A stretch of 64,000 nucleotides of DNA from Virgibacillus chiguensis (GTDB taxonomy: Bacteria > Bacillota > Bacilli > Bacillales > Amphibacillaceae): positions 62,001-126,000 of the forward strand of contig NZ_FQXD01000011.1 of assembly GCF_900129865.1 (NCBI RefSeq), in the 5' to 3' direction. Below are positions 46,422 through 56,678 of this stretch, one piece after another. Made by a program: the position numbers and the translations under genes. Each line of letters starts with the position of its first letter. The first letter of the stretch is position 1. Below the pieces are notes generated by a model. The model ran no database searches. It was not told the origin of the DNA and worked only from the letters and a program-made list of their open reading frames with translations.

Positions 46422-47108
46422 TTAAGGGAATGAGTTATTAAGCGGGACAATTTTTTTGCCAGCATGTTGTAATAAATTCCTATAAAAAGGATCTTCACCA
46501 ATACAAATAACTTTGGAGCATAAAGCTTTGATTTCATCCATATCATGAGAAGTGTAAAGGACCATTTTTTGTTGATTACGCGCTAACTTTTGCAAGTAAG
46601 TAGCAATTTCCTTTTTTGATTTTAAATCTATTCCGACTGTCGGTTCGTCTAATAAAATCAGAGCCGGGTCGTGAATAAGGCTAATGGCTAGATTGAGTTT
46701 TCGTTTCATGCCTCCAGACAGCGTATGAACTTTATCGTGCCAACGATCTAAATTCATATCAAGACATAATTCTTTCAATCCTTTTTCGGATTTGTTTTTC
46801 CATGCTAGTTTTTCAAAAAAAACCATATTTTCACGAACGGTAAAATTATCCCATATAGCGATATCTTGCGGTACAAATCCGATATGGCGTCGTACATGCT
46901 TACGATGTTTTTGGTAGTACCAGTCGTATAATTGAATGGACCCTGTTGTAGGCATCTGTAAAGTTGCTAATACATGTAATAAAGTCGATTTCCCTGCCCC
47001 ATTTTCACCGACCAAACCGATAATTTCACCAGGATGTATGGAAAAGGAGACATCAGTGAAAATAGGCTGTTTATTATAAGTTTTAGATATACGTTCTACG
47101 TTAAGCAT
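46422..47108 (-). CDS. ABC transporter ATP-binding protein
   Basis: A 228-residue ATPase: Walker A GENGAGKST (near 37), Q loop, signature LSGGMKRKLNL, Walker B LILLDEPTVGID and switch His in YTSHDMDE. Such Drr/Ccm-type ATPases drive ABC-2 exporters. The start ATG at 47108 follows AAGAAGGG and overlaps the upstream permease by eight bases. Last gene of a leftward operon of four. Confidence 0.93.
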   Translation of the reverse strand: MLNVERISKTYNKQPIFTDVSFSIHPGEIIGLVGENGAGKSTLLHVLATLQMPTTGSIQLYDWYYQKHRKHVRRHIGFVPQDIAIWDNFTVRENMVFFEKLAWKNKSEKGLKELCLDMNLDRWHDKVHTLSGGMKRKLNLAISLIHDPALILLDEPTVGIDLKSKKEIATYLQKLARNQQKMVLYTSHDMDEIKALCSKVICIGEDPFYRNLLQHAGKKIVPLNNSFP

Positions 47109-48231
47109 ATGTATCTTCCCTTCTTGCATACCAAATAATAATTAGTAAGCCTACAATATAAAGCCAAATATTATGTAATGCCCCTTCGAGAAATGGAATA
47201 AACGGGTGAATTACAGATATAGTTGGCAGGTTCTTAACTAGATGATCAATAGGGATAATTGCTCCGCTAGTTAAAGCAAGTAATAATGTAATAATGAAAG
47301 ATAGGCTATAATACGTAACTAAACGTTTCATTTTAAAAGCGAATAAAAAAGCAAAACCATTCAATATCATTCTTATGGTGACGATGGCAATAATTTGTGA
47401 GAAATGGGTTAGTATCTCAAGAATATAGTGAAAAACAAAAATTGTAATAACATCTATGAAAAGTAATAAACATGTATATAATGTGAGATTGAGTAACGCA
47501 TATTTCTTAAAAGAAAACCGAATAAATACAAATCGTGGTTTAACGGTCGCATTGTTTTCTTTAATCACCCAATCAAAAAGAAAGAAAGTGGCCAAACTTG
47601 CGAATAATATCCATATCCCCCAGGGGTTCCATAATGATACTTGTTTTTCTCTTTTGTTTACTTGGTCTCGATATTGAAATTGAGTTGATAATAAATTCTG
47701 ATTTGTCTCGATCTCTTTACTTGTAGTAATAATTTCATCTTTTGTCCATTCCTGACTGTTGGTCAACTGTTTCTCCAATTGTAATACAGTATGAGCGGTT
47801 TTAATTCGTCCTGTATTTTTTTGAACGAAAGAGGCTACCATTTCCGAAACAGAAGTATAAGCGAACGATAAATCTGATTGATAACTAGTAATTAGCCGAT
47901 TTCGACTACCTCTATGCATCTTTTCTTCATACCCATCTTTAATAATAAATACACTATCCAATTCATGTTTTTTCAATTGTTGAAGCGCTTTGTCTTCATC
48001 TAACTCGTAGATACGAAGAAGAGAGGATTGTTTCAATTCTTTTACCAATTCAAAAGCGGTGTTTGTTTGATCTTCTACAACAAGACCTACCGGGACTTTG
48101 CTTTCTGTCTGAACGTCTATTAGCAAATAATGAAGAAAAATCACACTAGCAAGAGGGAAAAACAGCCAAAAAACAAAGGAATAGAAATGATGTTTCCAAT
48201 GCAAGAAGCGGGTTTGGATAATAGATTTCAT
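47101..48231 (-). CDS. ABC-2 type exporter permease 1
   Basis: A 376-residue membrane protein with the ABC-2 layout: an N-terminal membrane segment (about 12-37), a large extracytoplasmic domain (40-200) and five or six further segments (210-370). The outer domain has a YhgE/ABC-2-like LVVEDQTNTAFELVKELKQS. It resembles permease 2, so the two probably pair as a heterodimer with the ATPase. It overlaps permease 2 by four bases (ATGA). Substrate unknown. Confidence 0.82.
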   Translation of the reverse strand: MKSIIQTRFLHWKHHFYSFVFWLFFPLASVIFLHYLLIDVQTESKVPVGLVVEDQTNTAFELVKELKQSSLLRIYELDEDKALQQLKKHELDSVFIIKDGYEEKMHRGSRNRLITSYQSDLSFAYTSVSEMVASFVQKNTGRIKTAHTVLQLEKQLTNSQEWTKDEIITTSKEIETNQNLLSTQFQYRDQVNKREKQVSLWNPWGIWILFASLATFFLFDWVIKENNATVKPRFVFIRFSFKKYALLNLTLYTCLLLFIDVITIFVFHYILEILTHFSQIIAIVTIRMILNGFAFLFAFKMKRLVTYYSLSFIITLLLALTSGAIIPIDHLVKNLPTISVIHPFIPFLEGALHNIWLYIVGLLIIIWYARREDTYA

Positions 48232-49451
48232 CGATGTAGGCGCTCCTTTCCAATGGTAATACTAGAAAGAACAAAAAAACCAACGGCAGTCATTAGTAAC
48301 AATGGAATGTAGTCTACATACAAGCGTTTATGTAGTAATAATTCTTGTAGCCAGTAGAATGCTTCCGAAGAAAAAGTAAAGGGAAGCATTTGCTGAAATG
48401 AAAGTGGCAAATAAAACGTTGGAATGATAGAGCCACTTAATAAAAGAATTGCCAAAGTAAGGCTAATTTGTACGACGAGTCGCATCCGATGAGAACGAAT
48501 GAAAGCTTCTACGATAGAAATGGCTAATAAGAAGCAAAAGCTATATAAAATAATAACAGGCATAATCCTCACTGCGTCTACGAGTTGAATATCCCAACCT
48601 AATAATATATGAAGTACAAATAATAGACCTAAACCAAGCATACAAACGAAGCCCATAGTTACAGCTAGTTTAGCAAATATCGGTTGAATTGGTCGTACAT
48701 TGTAGAGCATCATTCTTTGTTCCATTTTTGCTGTTACGTCACGGTGTAATCCTGTGTATATAAGTAGTAACCATGATGTGAATATGATAAACCAGCCACC
48801 AAGACTATAGTAAGAAGCGGGGGTGGCGGTAGCCTGATTAATTAATTGCTCCTCTTGAATAAGCTGCTTTCTTCCTAAAGTGTAGAACACAAACTTCTTA
48901 AATTGTTCAAAGACAAACTCATTGCGTTCTTGCTCATCTAAGGGGAGTTTTTTGGCGTAACGATTTAACGTGAGCACATTTGCTTGAGACGCCCTTATAT
49001 GTGTTGTCACACTTTCCATTATTGTATAAACCATTTGGCTTTGAATAGGTTGATTTGGGTTGCCTATCATTGATAAAGTAACTGGATTTCCTTGATATAA
49101 ATTATGCGTGAATTTTTCTGGGAATAGTATGTAGGAGCTGATCTCATCATTCTCCATTTTTTGTTTCGCTGCTGTTTCACTCATTTTATGTACATGTATA
49201 AAGCTGCCAAGTTCAGATGTTTCATCCAACATATTAATGAATAGCTTTGTTTCCTTTGATTGATCTAAATCAACTAGTCCAACTTGTATAGGATTTTGTT
49301 CATCTGGAGTAACAAATGTTATGGTAATATACGCTAGTAAGCCGACGATAAAAATGGGGAGAAGTAAAACAAGAGGAAGTGCATACCACTTCCTCTTTAA
49401 TTGCAGTGCATTATATGTTATAAACAATAATGTTATTTTCATGAAATGCAT
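48228..49451 (-). CDS. ABC-2 type exporter permease 2
   Basis: A 407-residue protein with the same layout: first membrane segment (about 20-45), outer domain (50-210; LVDLDQSKETKLFINML) and about six further segments, with GGWFIIFTSWLLLIY near 225 as a first inner helix. The ATG at 49451 is chosen (GGAAG nine bases before); GTG at 49460 and ATG at 49442 are in frame. The gene before it, encoding the anchored protein, ends 33 bases upstream. Confidence 0.8.
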   Translation of the reverse strand: MHFMKITLLFITYNALQLKRKWYALPLVLLLPIFIVGLLAYITITFVTPDEQNPIQVGLVDLDQSKETKLFINMLDETSELGSFIHVHKMSETAAKQKMENDEISSYILFPEKFTHNLYQGNPVTLSMIGNPNQPIQSQMVYTIMESVTTHIRASQANVLTLNRYAKKLPLDEQERNEFVFEQFKKFVFYTLGRKQLIQEEQLINQATATPASYYSLGGWFIIFTSWLLLIYTGLHRDVTAKMEQRMMLYNVRPIQPIFAKLAVTMGFVCMLGLGLLFVLHILLGWDIQLVDAVRIMPVIILYSFCFLLAISIVEAFIRSHRMRLVVQISLTLAILLLSGSIIPTFYLPLSFQQMLPFTFSSEAFYWLQELLLHKRLYVDYIPLLLMTAVGFFVLSSITIGKERLHR

Positions 49452-49484
49452 AATGGGCACTTCCGTTCGTTCTTGTATTTATCG

Positions 49485-51059
49485 TTAGAATTCCATGTTT
49501 CCGGTAGCTGATAGCATTTCTACCATCCAACCTTGGAATTTAGGTGTAACTTCCGTTTCGAAAAATTCCATAAGTTCTTGTTTATTCATTGTTCCAATTT
49601 CTGTAGTTTTATCTTTACTCGGAATATCTACACTGTCTACTGTTTTTCCTTCAACATTAGCATGAAGTGAGAATAAATTTTGATCAACATTTGGATCAGT
49701 AAAAGCAAAGCTGTGTTCCTCGTTCATTTGATCTTTTTCATAATTAGATGTACCGTTCCAAATGAGTTGTGTATCACCTGTATATGGATCTTGAAGATTA
49801 ATCGTACGTTCAAAATCGCGTTTTCCATCTTTTAACGTTTCTTTGCCGTCATAAGTAAATGCTTGTTCGTCAAACGCTAGTTTCAGAGAATCCTCCGCTT
49901 TTTTATCTTTCCATGATAAATCACCGGAGAGGCTTACTTTACCACCTTCCATAGCGTCATCAACGTTTAAAGCGAGATTAAATTGCTGCCTTTCTTCTTG
50001 GAGAAGTTGTGTCCCTTTAAACTCGATTGTAGTAAGTCGTTCTTTGTTTTGACCGAGTTGAATATTAAAATCGCGTTGGGCAATTAAATCATCGTGCACC
50101 CAAATGGTAGATGTTAAACCTTTTGGAATTTGAAATCCATCTATATCTTCTTTTGCTTTTTCTAAAGAAGTATCATAATCTTCCATTGTTTGGTCTATCT
50201 CTTTTTTTATTTCAGGCATGGCTGCCATCCCCATCAATTGTTCTTCTAAAAATTGACGGAAAAGCTCTTTCATTTTATCGTCTTTTCGTAATTTTTCTAT
50301 GGTTTTACTTAAAATTTCTTTTACTTTTTCTTCACTTAATTGCATCGTGATTTTGTCTGTTTCTAATGATTTATCATGGACTTTAATCGTTTCGCTTTCT
50401 GTTTTAAAAGCTTCGTCTGGTAATTGGTCATAAATAAACTTGCCATATTCTTCTTGAATATATTCTTTATCATCTTCAGATAGTGCTTCTTCAAATAACG
50501 TATTAAAATCAACCTTTTCTTCGCCTGTAAAAGTAGCTGGGTCGATTTCTTGCAATAGTTTGCCAACATTTTCACCTTTTAACGAGATGAATTGTTCCAG
50601 AAACGGTAAACCTACCATAAATTGTTTGGAATTTAAATGAAAAGTAATGTTATCCACTTTCATTTCGCCAATATTCGCTGATAGATTTCCAGATATTTTT
50701 TTATTTTTTATATCAGCAGCATGTGTGTAAGAAATAGTAGAATTATTGATGAGTTGAGCAGGATCTACCCCCATACCACCTTGAATAATAGGAATATCGG
50801 ATTCCGCTGACAATTCATAATTTGTTTCCGTCGGTTCTTCTCTAGTAGTTTCTAACCAATCAAATTCTGATTCATATCGTTGTTCAATTTGCTCATTCAT
50901 AAACGCTATTGATTCTTTTTCTGCTAAAAAGTATTTCTGCTTATCTGATAAATTTGCGAAAATATAAGCCGCAACAGTTCCGCCAATTAGTATTACTGCC
51001 CCTATAGTAATACCAATTAATGTTTTGGGTGACAGCTTACGTTTCTTTGTTTCCTCCAT
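49485..51059 (-). CDS. Large membrane-anchored extracytoplasmic protein (DUF6583-like)
   Basis: A 524-residue protein: a short basic cytoplasmic end, one membrane segment (about 14-34), then a wholly soluble, charged domain. No lipobox or cleavable signal is seen, so it stays anchored with the large domain outside. It resembles proteins annotated as DUF6583; no function is known. The outer part looks like repeated beta-rich lipid- or polypeptide-binding folds (NITFHLNSKQ, NIQLGQNKERLTTIEFKGTQ). GAGAGGGG precedes the ATG at 51059. First gene of the ABC-2 operon. Confidence 0.75.
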   Translation of the reverse strand: MEETKKRKLSPKTLIGITIGAVILIGGTVAAYIFANLSDKQKYFLAEKESIAFMNEQIEQRYESEFDWLETTREEPTETNYELSAESDIPIIQGGMGVDPAQLINNSTISYTHAADIKNKKISGNLSANIGEMKVDNITFHLNSKQFMVGLPFLEQFISLKGENVGKLLQEIDPATFTGEEKVDFNTLFEEALSEDDKEYIQEEYGKFIYDQLPDEAFKTESETIKVHDKSLETDKITMQLSEEKVKEILSKTIEKLRKDDKMKELFRQFLEEQLMGMAAMPEIKKEIDQTMEDYDTSLEKAKEDIDGFQIPKGLTSTIWVHDDLIAQRDFNIQLGQNKERLTTIEFKGTQLLQEERQQFNLALNVDDAMEGGKVSLSGDLSWKDKKAEDSLKLAFDEQAFTYDGKETLKDGKRDFERTINLQDPYTGDTQLIWNGTSNYEKDQMNEEHSFAFTDPNVDQNLFSLHANVEGKTVDSVDIPSKDKTTEIGTMNKQELMEFFETEVTPKFQGWMVEMLSATGNMEF

Positions 51060-51212
51060 TACTTTTCCCCTCTCTGTAAATACTTCCGATTTAATTGTAT
51101 TACATAATCCTGTAATAATGACAATGAAGTATCTGTTTATGTTTATATCACTTTGTAAAAATATAGTCAAATTGTGCCAATACTTGTCCACGTAGGGAAA
51201 AATTAAAATAAG
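51060..51212 (-). promoter_or_regulatory. Upstream region of the ABC-2 operon
   Basis: Holds the ribosome binding site and presumably the leftward promoter of the operon; no clear hexamers can be named. Confidence 0.35.
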
Positions 51213-51314
51213 GTGTGTGATTCAAAAATTAAAGTGAAAAAGGGTAATAATACCTATGTATTTAGTGGAGCAAATGGTAAATTCACTGTACTATTCATGC
51301 CATTTGAGTCCTAG
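51213..51314 (+). pseudogene. Coding-like fragment, possible gene remnant
   Basis: A GTG-initiated frame of 33 residues (KIKVKKGNNTYVFSGANGKF, then TVLFMPFES and stop) that reads like the last beta strands of a larger protein. A stop lies nine bases upstream of the GTG and there is no proper ribosome site. The rest of 51315-51529 holds nothing clear. Confidence 0.3.
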
Positions 51315-51529
51315 TGTTTAAAAATTTAGGCAAATTCGACTGATATTTAGTAGTCATTGTTTCTGTCTCGTGAGCGCATACGAGACAATATGTATAATAG
51401 CACAAGAAGTACAAATGACAGAAAAAATTCTAATACAGAGCCGCTATAAGAACCGTATAAATTTTTTTGGTTTATAGTACAAAACAGACTTATCAATAAA
51501 CAAATTTTTCTTATTATAGTGCAAGCAAA

Positions 51530-51567
51530 AGAGTAGCACTTGACTAATTTTTCAAGTGCTACTCTCT
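51530..51567 (-). terminator. Terminator of sspI
   Basis: AGAGTAGCACTTGA and its exact complement TCAAGTGCTACTCT; read leftward it is followed by four T. Confidence 0.88.
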
Positions 51568-51573
51568 TAAGGT

Positions 51574-51798
51574 TTAGGACTGTGTTGTAGCTTGCTTTAC
51601 ACCTTGTTCTAAAGCTTCTAACATATGGTCTTTATCTTGTTCTTCTGCATTCTCCCAGATTAATTCGAATAAGACACCTAGTCCAGGAAGCATTTTTTCT
51701 TCTCCACTCTGGACGGCATCAACAATAGTTGCTTCCAATTGGGATTGGTCATTAGAAGCAATATTGCTAAGTATTGCTTCGCGTAAATTTAAATCCAA
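51574..51798 (-). CDS. sspI: Small acid-soluble spore protein I
   Basis: A 74-residue spore protein of the minor SASP type made in the forespore late in sporulation. It has the SspI marks [10 protein letters not shown] at the start and [20 protein letters not shown] in the middle, near-identical to B. subtilis SspI, which is 71 residues long. The start is TTG at 51798, nine bases after AAGGAGG; the longer ATG frame to 51927 has no site. In B. subtilis it is under sigma-G. It is divergent from ysgA. Confidence 0.95.
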   Translation of the reverse strand: MDLNLREAILSNIASNDQSQLEATIVDAVQSGEEKMLPGLGVLFELIWENAEEQDKDHMLEALEQGVKQATTQS

Positions 51799-52034
51799 GA
51801 CAATTCCTCCTTTGCAAATTAAAAAGCTTAAGAAATTACGTTGCACGGCTAAAGTTTTCTGTAGATTAGGGCAGATTATATAATATAAATGAAGGACTAC
51901 AGGATGTGCTAATGCATTTCCTACCATATAGGTAAATTATCGGCAACAATAATTTAGCCTTTGCACGCTAAAATTAGTTTGACCGAATAAGGATAAAATA
52001 TGTATACTATGTAAGGTGAATGAGGGTGATACGT

Positions 52035-52781
52035 ATGGAATCAATAATTACATCTGTTAAAAATACAAAAGTGAAAAATTGGAAAAAGTTACACACTCGA
52101 AAAGGGCGAGAAAATACAAATACGTTTCTCATTGAAGGTTTTCACATAGTTGAAGAAGCCTTTCTAAGTGGATGGACGATGAAGGAGTTAATTATTCAAG
52201 AAGGTGTATCTCTACCTACGTGGGTAAACGACATCCCAGTTACTGTGGTGAAAGATACTATTTTTACAACCATATCTCAAACGGATGCACCACAAGGAAT
52301 TGCAGCTGTAGTGTCTATGAGAGAATTATTTGCCATAAAGCAAAGCCCTGTACTTATCGTCGATGCAGTGCAAGATCCTGGTAATCTTGGAACGATAATT
52401 CGTACGGCAGATGCAGCAGGTTTTTCAGAAGTAATTCTAGGAGAAGGAACAGTAGATGCTTTTAATCATAAAGTTATTCGTGCTACGCAAGGTTCTTTGT
52501 TCCATATTCCTATTAGGATAGCCAGGTTAGAAGAGGAAATTGCTTCGCTTAAAAAAGCAGGTTTTGAAATATGGGTAACGGCTTTAGAGGATGCGTTCCA
52601 TTATACAGAAGTAAAACCAAAGCTGAAGACAGGACTTATTGTAGGAAATGAAGGAAGCGGTGTAAGAACACAAATAATGGAGTTAGCAGATAAACGGGTG
52701 ACTATACCAATTTATGGGAAAGCTGAATCGTTAAATGTCAGTGTAGCTTCTGGAATTTTAATGTACTATTTACGCTCATAA
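52035..52781 (+). CDS. ysgA: SpoU/TrmH family RNA methyltransferase YsgA
   Basis: A 248-residue SPOUT methyltransferase: N-terminal substrate-binding domain (1-95) and a knotted SAM domain with VQDPGNLGTIIRTADAAGF (near 115), IVGNEGSGVR and PIYGKAESLNVSVA near the end. It should 2'-O-methylate a ribose in 23S rRNA. GAGGGTGAT precedes the ATG at 52035; the ATG at 52020 is too close to its site. Placed between sspI and pheS as in B. subtilis. Confidence 0.93.
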   Translation: MESIITSVKNTKVKNWKKLHTRKGRENTNTFLIEGFHIVEEAFLSGWTMKELIIQEGVSLPTWVNDIPVTVVKDTIFTTISQTDAPQGIAAVVSMRELFAIKQSPVLIVDAVQDPGNLGTIIRTADAAGFSEVILGEGTVDAFNHKVIRATQGSLFHIPIRIARLEEEIASLKKAGFEIWVTALEDAFHYTEVKPKLKTGLIVGNEGSGVRTQIMELADKRVTIPIYGKAESLNVSVASGILMYYLRS

Positions 52782-52829
52782 TGTTGCAAACCTTCTTGTG
52801 TTTATCTATAATATATATAACATAATAGC

Positions 52830-53082
52830 AAAAGCGTTGAAGGAGCGGAGAATTTGCCTCTATTACGTATACAGGGAGAAATGTCATAGACTGAAAACAT
52901 TTCATCGTAGCAAAGTTCATCCTTTCACTCTGGAGCAGATACTTGGACCTCATTCTTAATGAGTAAAGGTATTCCGGGTTATTCCCGTTATCGGAATGAA
53001 GTGGATACTTTGGAAACATTGTATGAACTAGGGTGGTACCGCGAAAATATGCCTCGTCCCTTGCTGGGAGGAGGCTTTTTAT
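52830..53082 (+). promoter_or_regulatory. T-box riboswitch leader of pheS-pheT
   Basis: T-box AGGGTGGTACCGCG at 53029-53042, then terminator arms GCCTCGTCCC (53051-53060) and GGGAGGAGGC (53066-53075) with six T. TTC near 52917 is a possible Phe specifier in stem I. Uncharged tRNA-Phe is expected to switch on pheST. Confidence 0.92.
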
Positions 53083-53129
53083 ATTGCTTTTTAAGCTATG
53101 TAAGAATGAATAAAGGAGGAAATAAGAAG

Positions 53130-54164
53130 ATGAAAGAGCAGTTAAAAATGATTGAACAAGAAGCTTTGGAAAAGATCTTACAAGCTAAGACTACGAAAGA
53201 ACTGCAAGATATTAAAGTAACCTACTTAGGTAAGAAAGGTTCACTCACAAGTGTGTTGCGAGGGATGGGGAAACTTTCTAAAGAAGAGCGCCCGGTTATT
53301 GGAGAACTTGCTAACAAAGTGCGTGAACGATTAACCTTAAGCCTTGAGGAGCAATTGGAGAAATTAGAAGAAATGGCTTTAGAAGAGCAATTAGAAAAAG
53401 AAACGATAGATGTAACACTTCCTGGCAGACCAGTGAGACTCGGTGGCCAGCACTTATTAACTAAAGTAATTGAAGAAATTGAAGATTTATTTATTGGAAT
53501 GGGTTTTGAAATCAGAGAAGGGCCTGAGGTAGAAACGGATTATTTTAATTTTGAAGCATTAAACTTACCGAAAAATCATCCAGCAAGGGAAATGCAGGAC
53601 ACCTTTTTTATTACAAAAGAGTTATTAATGCGTACACAAACATCTCCTGTACAGGCACGTACGATGCTTGAATATGGTGGTAACAAGCCAGTGAAAATGA
53701 TATCTCCTGGAAAAGTTTATCGCCGTGATACAGATGATGCCACTCATTCCCATCAGTTTACACAAATTGAAGGTTTATATGTAGATAAAGATGTGAAAAT
53801 GAGTGATTTAAAAGGTGTACTAGATGTTTTCACCAAAAAAATGTATGGCAGTGATCGAAAAATTCGTTTTCGCCCAAGTTTTTTTCCGTTTACAGAACCA
53901 TCTGTGGAAATTGATATTTCTTGTAAAGCATGTGAAGGAAAAGGCTGCTCTATTTGTAAAGGATCCGGATGGATTGAAATCTTAGGCGCGGGTATGGTAC
54001 ATCCAAATGTATTATCAATGGCTGGTTATGATCCAAAGGTTTACAGCGGATTTGCCTTCGGTATGGGACCTGAACGAATTGCGATGTTGAAATATGGAAT
54101 TAAGGATATAAGGCAGTTTTACACGAATGACATTCGGTTTTTAACGCAATACCATAATGCTTAG
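53130..54164 (+). CDS. pheS: Phenylalanine--tRNA ligase subunit alpha
   Basis: Catalytic alpha subunit of the alpha2-beta2 enzyme, 344 residues: N-terminal coiled coil (1-90), then the class II core with motif 1 ([20 protein letters not shown]), motif 2 ([19 protein letters not shown], near 250) and motif 3 ([18 protein letters not shown]). Cys residues in [14 protein letters not shown] suggest a zinc site. The frame from 52959 runs through the T-box leader; AAAGGAGGA fits the ATG at 53130. pheT follows 14 bases later. Confidence 0.97.
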   Translation: MKEQLKMIEQEALEKILQAKTTKELQDIKVTYLGKKGSLTSVLRGMGKLSKEERPVIGELANKVRERLTLSLEEQLEKLEEMALEEQLEKETIDVTLPGRPVRLGGQHLLTKVIEEIEDLFIGMGFEIREGPEVETDYFNFEALNLPKNHPAREMQDTFFITKELLMRTQTSPVQARTMLEYGGNKPVKMISPGKVYRRDTDDATHSHQFTQIEGLYVDKDVKMSDLKGVLDVFTKKMYGSDRKIRFRPSFFPFTEPSVEIDISCKACEGKGCSICKGSGWIEILGAGMVHPNVLSMAGYDPKVYSGFAFGMGPERIAMLKYGIKDIRQFYTNDIRFLTQYHNA

Positions 54165-54178
54165 GGAGGAAAGTTTGC

Positions 54179-56608
54179 ATGTTAGTATCATTAAATTGGT
54201 TAAAAAATTACGTAGATATAACAGATATAAGTCCAGAAGAGTTAGCTAGTAAAATTACAAAATCAGGAATTGAAGTCGATGGCATTGAATATGTAGCTGA
54301 GAAAAGCGAACATGTCGTCGTAGGCTACGTTGTATCCTGTGAGAAACACCCAAACGCTGATAAGCTTAACTTATGCCAAGTAGATGTTGGGGAGGAAGAG
54401 CCGTTACAAATTATTTGTGGAGCTCCTAATGTAGCACAAGGGCAAAAAGTGGCTGTTGCCAAACCAGGGGCTGTCCTACCAAATAATTTCAAAATTAAAC
54501 GTGTTAAACTACGTGGGGTTGAATCAAATGGAATGATTTGTTCTCTACAAGAACTCGGTATAGAAGAAAAATATGTACCAAAAGATGTAGCTGATGGCAT
54601 CTATGTGTTCCCTAAGGATGTAACAGTTGGTGAGTCAGTGGAGCCATTATTAAACTTGAATGATGCTGTTTTAGAATTTGATTTAACTCCAAATCGCGCT
54701 GACTGCCTATCTATGTTAGGAGTTGCGTATGAAGTAGGAGCTATTTTAAACAGAGAGGTAAAACTGCCGAGTCCAAACCCAAAAGAGGGGACGGAAGAGG
54801 CAAAAGACTATATTGCTGTTGAAGTAGAAGCAAAAGAAGCTAATCCGTATTATGGTGCTTTTGTTATTCGTGATGTAGAGATCGAACAATCACCATTATG
54901 GATGCGGAATTATTTAATAGCAGCTGGGATTCGCCCAATTAATAACGTGGTGGATATAACGAATTATGTGTTGCTGGAATACGGCCAGCCCCTACATGCG
55001 TTTGATTATGATAAATTAGGGGAGAAAAAAATCGTTGTTCGCCACGCTAAAACCAATGAAAAACTCGTTACATTGGATGAGCAAGAACGCGTATTATCAC
55101 AAGATCATTTAGTTATCACGGATGGGAAAGATCCGATTGCTCTAGCAGGAGTAATGGGAGGTTTATCGACTGAAGTCACAGATACAACGAAAAATGTTTT
55201 ACTTGAAGCAGCATATTTTGATTCTAGCACGGTAATGAAGGCAGTGAAGTCAACGGGTCTATATAGCGATTCAAGTACACGATTTACGAAAGGCGTTGAT
55301 CCAAATCGAGTAAAAGAAGCAGGGCTTCGAGCGTGCGAATTAATGGGAAAATACGCCAATGCGACTATTGCAAAAGGAGTAGTAGCATATGATGCATTAA
55401 ACCGTGAGCAAAAACAGGTTAAAGTGAATGTAACTGAAATTAACAAACGTCTAGGTACATTATTACAGCCTGCTGATGTAGAAGATGCTTTGCAACGCTT
55501 GCAATTTAAATTTGAAAAAAGAAGCCAAGAATATCTTGTATACATTCCAACACGTAGAGGCGACATTAGCATTTTTGAAGATATGTTGGAAGAGATAGCG
55601 CGTATTTACGGCTATGATAAATTGCCATACACATTGCCAGTTGGAGCTGGGCAAGCTGGAGGCCTTACAGAAAGACAAATATTAATTCGCAAAATAAAAG
55701 GCATTATGGAAGCATCAGGGTTGATGGAGAGTCGCACATATACGTTAATTAGTGAAAATGCCGCTAATACGTTAATTAGCCCTGAGTTAACAGAAGCAAA
55801 TTATGTTCCAATTGAATTAGCTTTACCGATGAGTGAAGAACATAAATATTTGCGCCTAAGTTTTTTACCTGAGATTTTGCGTATCTTAACTCACAACAGA
55901 GCACGTAATGAATTTGATCTAGGTTATTATGAAATTGGCAAAACATTTTTGACAGCAGAAAGCACGTTAACAAAACAACCAGAAGAAAGACTTCGATTAG
56001 CTGGCGCTGTAACAGGAAATTGGGTTCATCATCCGTGGCAACAAGAAAATAAACTAGTTGATTTTTATGTTGTAAAAGGAATTTTAGAGAAACTGTTTAA
56101 TTACTTAAATGTAGCAGTTGTTTTCAAGCCTTGTAAGCATAAAGACATGCACCCTGGAAGAACAGCATCTCTTCATTTAAAAGGCGAGACAATTGGATTT
56201 ATCGGTCAACTACACCCACGCCTACAAAAGCAATTTGATCTAAAAGAAACATATGTATTTGATGTCGATGTCGAAGGGTTATTAGAGGCGTATAAAAACG
56301 AACCTACTTATGAGGAAATACCTAAATATCCATCTATTGGACGCGATATTGCTTTTGTTCTTGATCACACTGTGCTTGCAGCTGAAGTAAAACAAGTCAT
56401 TATGGATGTTGGCGCACCGCTTGTGAAGCATGTATCTATATTTGATGTTTATGAAGGAGAGCATTTAGAAGCAGGCAAGAAGTCTGTAGCGTTTCATTTA
56501 GTATATCAGCATCCTGAGAAAACATTAACAGATGATGAGGTTCAAGCGTCTTACGAACAAATCATAGAAGCAGTCAAGAAGAAGTTTAACGCATATATTC
56601 GATCTTAA
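54179..56608 (+). CDS. pheT: Phenylalanine--tRNA ligase subunit beta
   Basis: Beta subunit, 809 residues. Domains in order: tRNA-binding EMAP/OB (about 40-155), B3/B4 editing domain (about 210-400; FDLTPNRADCLSMLG, INNVVDITNYVLLEYGQPLHA), B5 (about 405-475), core-like class II remnant, and the C-terminal ferredoxin-like anticodon domain FDX-ACB (about 715-809; YPSIGRDIAFV). It edits mischarged Tyr-tRNA-Phe. AGGGAGG precedes the ATG. A terminator follows. Confidence 0.97.
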   Translation: MLVSLNWLKNYVDITDISPEELASKITKSGIEVDGIEYVAEKSEHVVVGYVVSCEKHPNADKLNLCQVDVGEEEPLQIICGAPNVAQGQKVAVAKPGAVLPNNFKIKRVKLRGVESNGMICSLQELGIEEKYVPKDVADGIYVFPKDVTVGESVEPLLNLNDAVLEFDLTPNRADCLSMLGVAYEVGAILNREVKLPSPNPKEGTEEAKDYIAVEVEAKEANPYYGAFVIRDVEIEQSPLWMRNYLIAAGIRPINNVVDITNYVLLEYGQPLHAFDYDKLGEKKIVVRHAKTNEKLVTLDEQERVLSQDHLVITDGKDPIALAGVMGGLSTEVTDTTKNVLLEAAYFDSSTVMKAVKSTGLYSDSSTRFTKGVDPNRVKEAGLRACELMGKYANATIAKGVVAYDALNREQKQVKVNVTEINKRLGTLLQPADVEDALQRLQFKFEKRSQEYLVYIPTRRGDISIFEDMLEEIARIYGYDKLPYTLPVGAGQAGGLTERQILIRKIKGIMEASGLMESRTYTLISENAANTLISPELTEANYVPIELALPMSEEHKYLRLSFLPEILRILTHNRARNEFDLGYYEIGKTFLTAESTLTKQPEERLRLAGAVTGNWVHHPWQQENKLVDFYVVKGILEKLFNYLNVAVVFKPCKHKDMHPGRTASLHLKGETIGFIGQLHPRLQKQFDLKETYVFDVDVEGLLEAYKNEPTYEEIPKYPSIGRDIAFVLDHTVLAAEVKQVIMDVGAPLVKHVSIFDVYEGEHLEAGKKSVAFHLVYQHPEKTLTDDEVQASYEQIIEAVKKKFNAYIRS

Positions 56609-56678
56609 GCAATAGGGAAAGCTTACTGGATAGTGAGAAAATTCGTTAGCTGAAATATACTTTTGTTAATAACTTGAA

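Noticed and set aside
52738-53019. Leftward frame across the pheS leader
   Set aside because: Runs through the T-box leader; conserved RNA structure explains the sequence.
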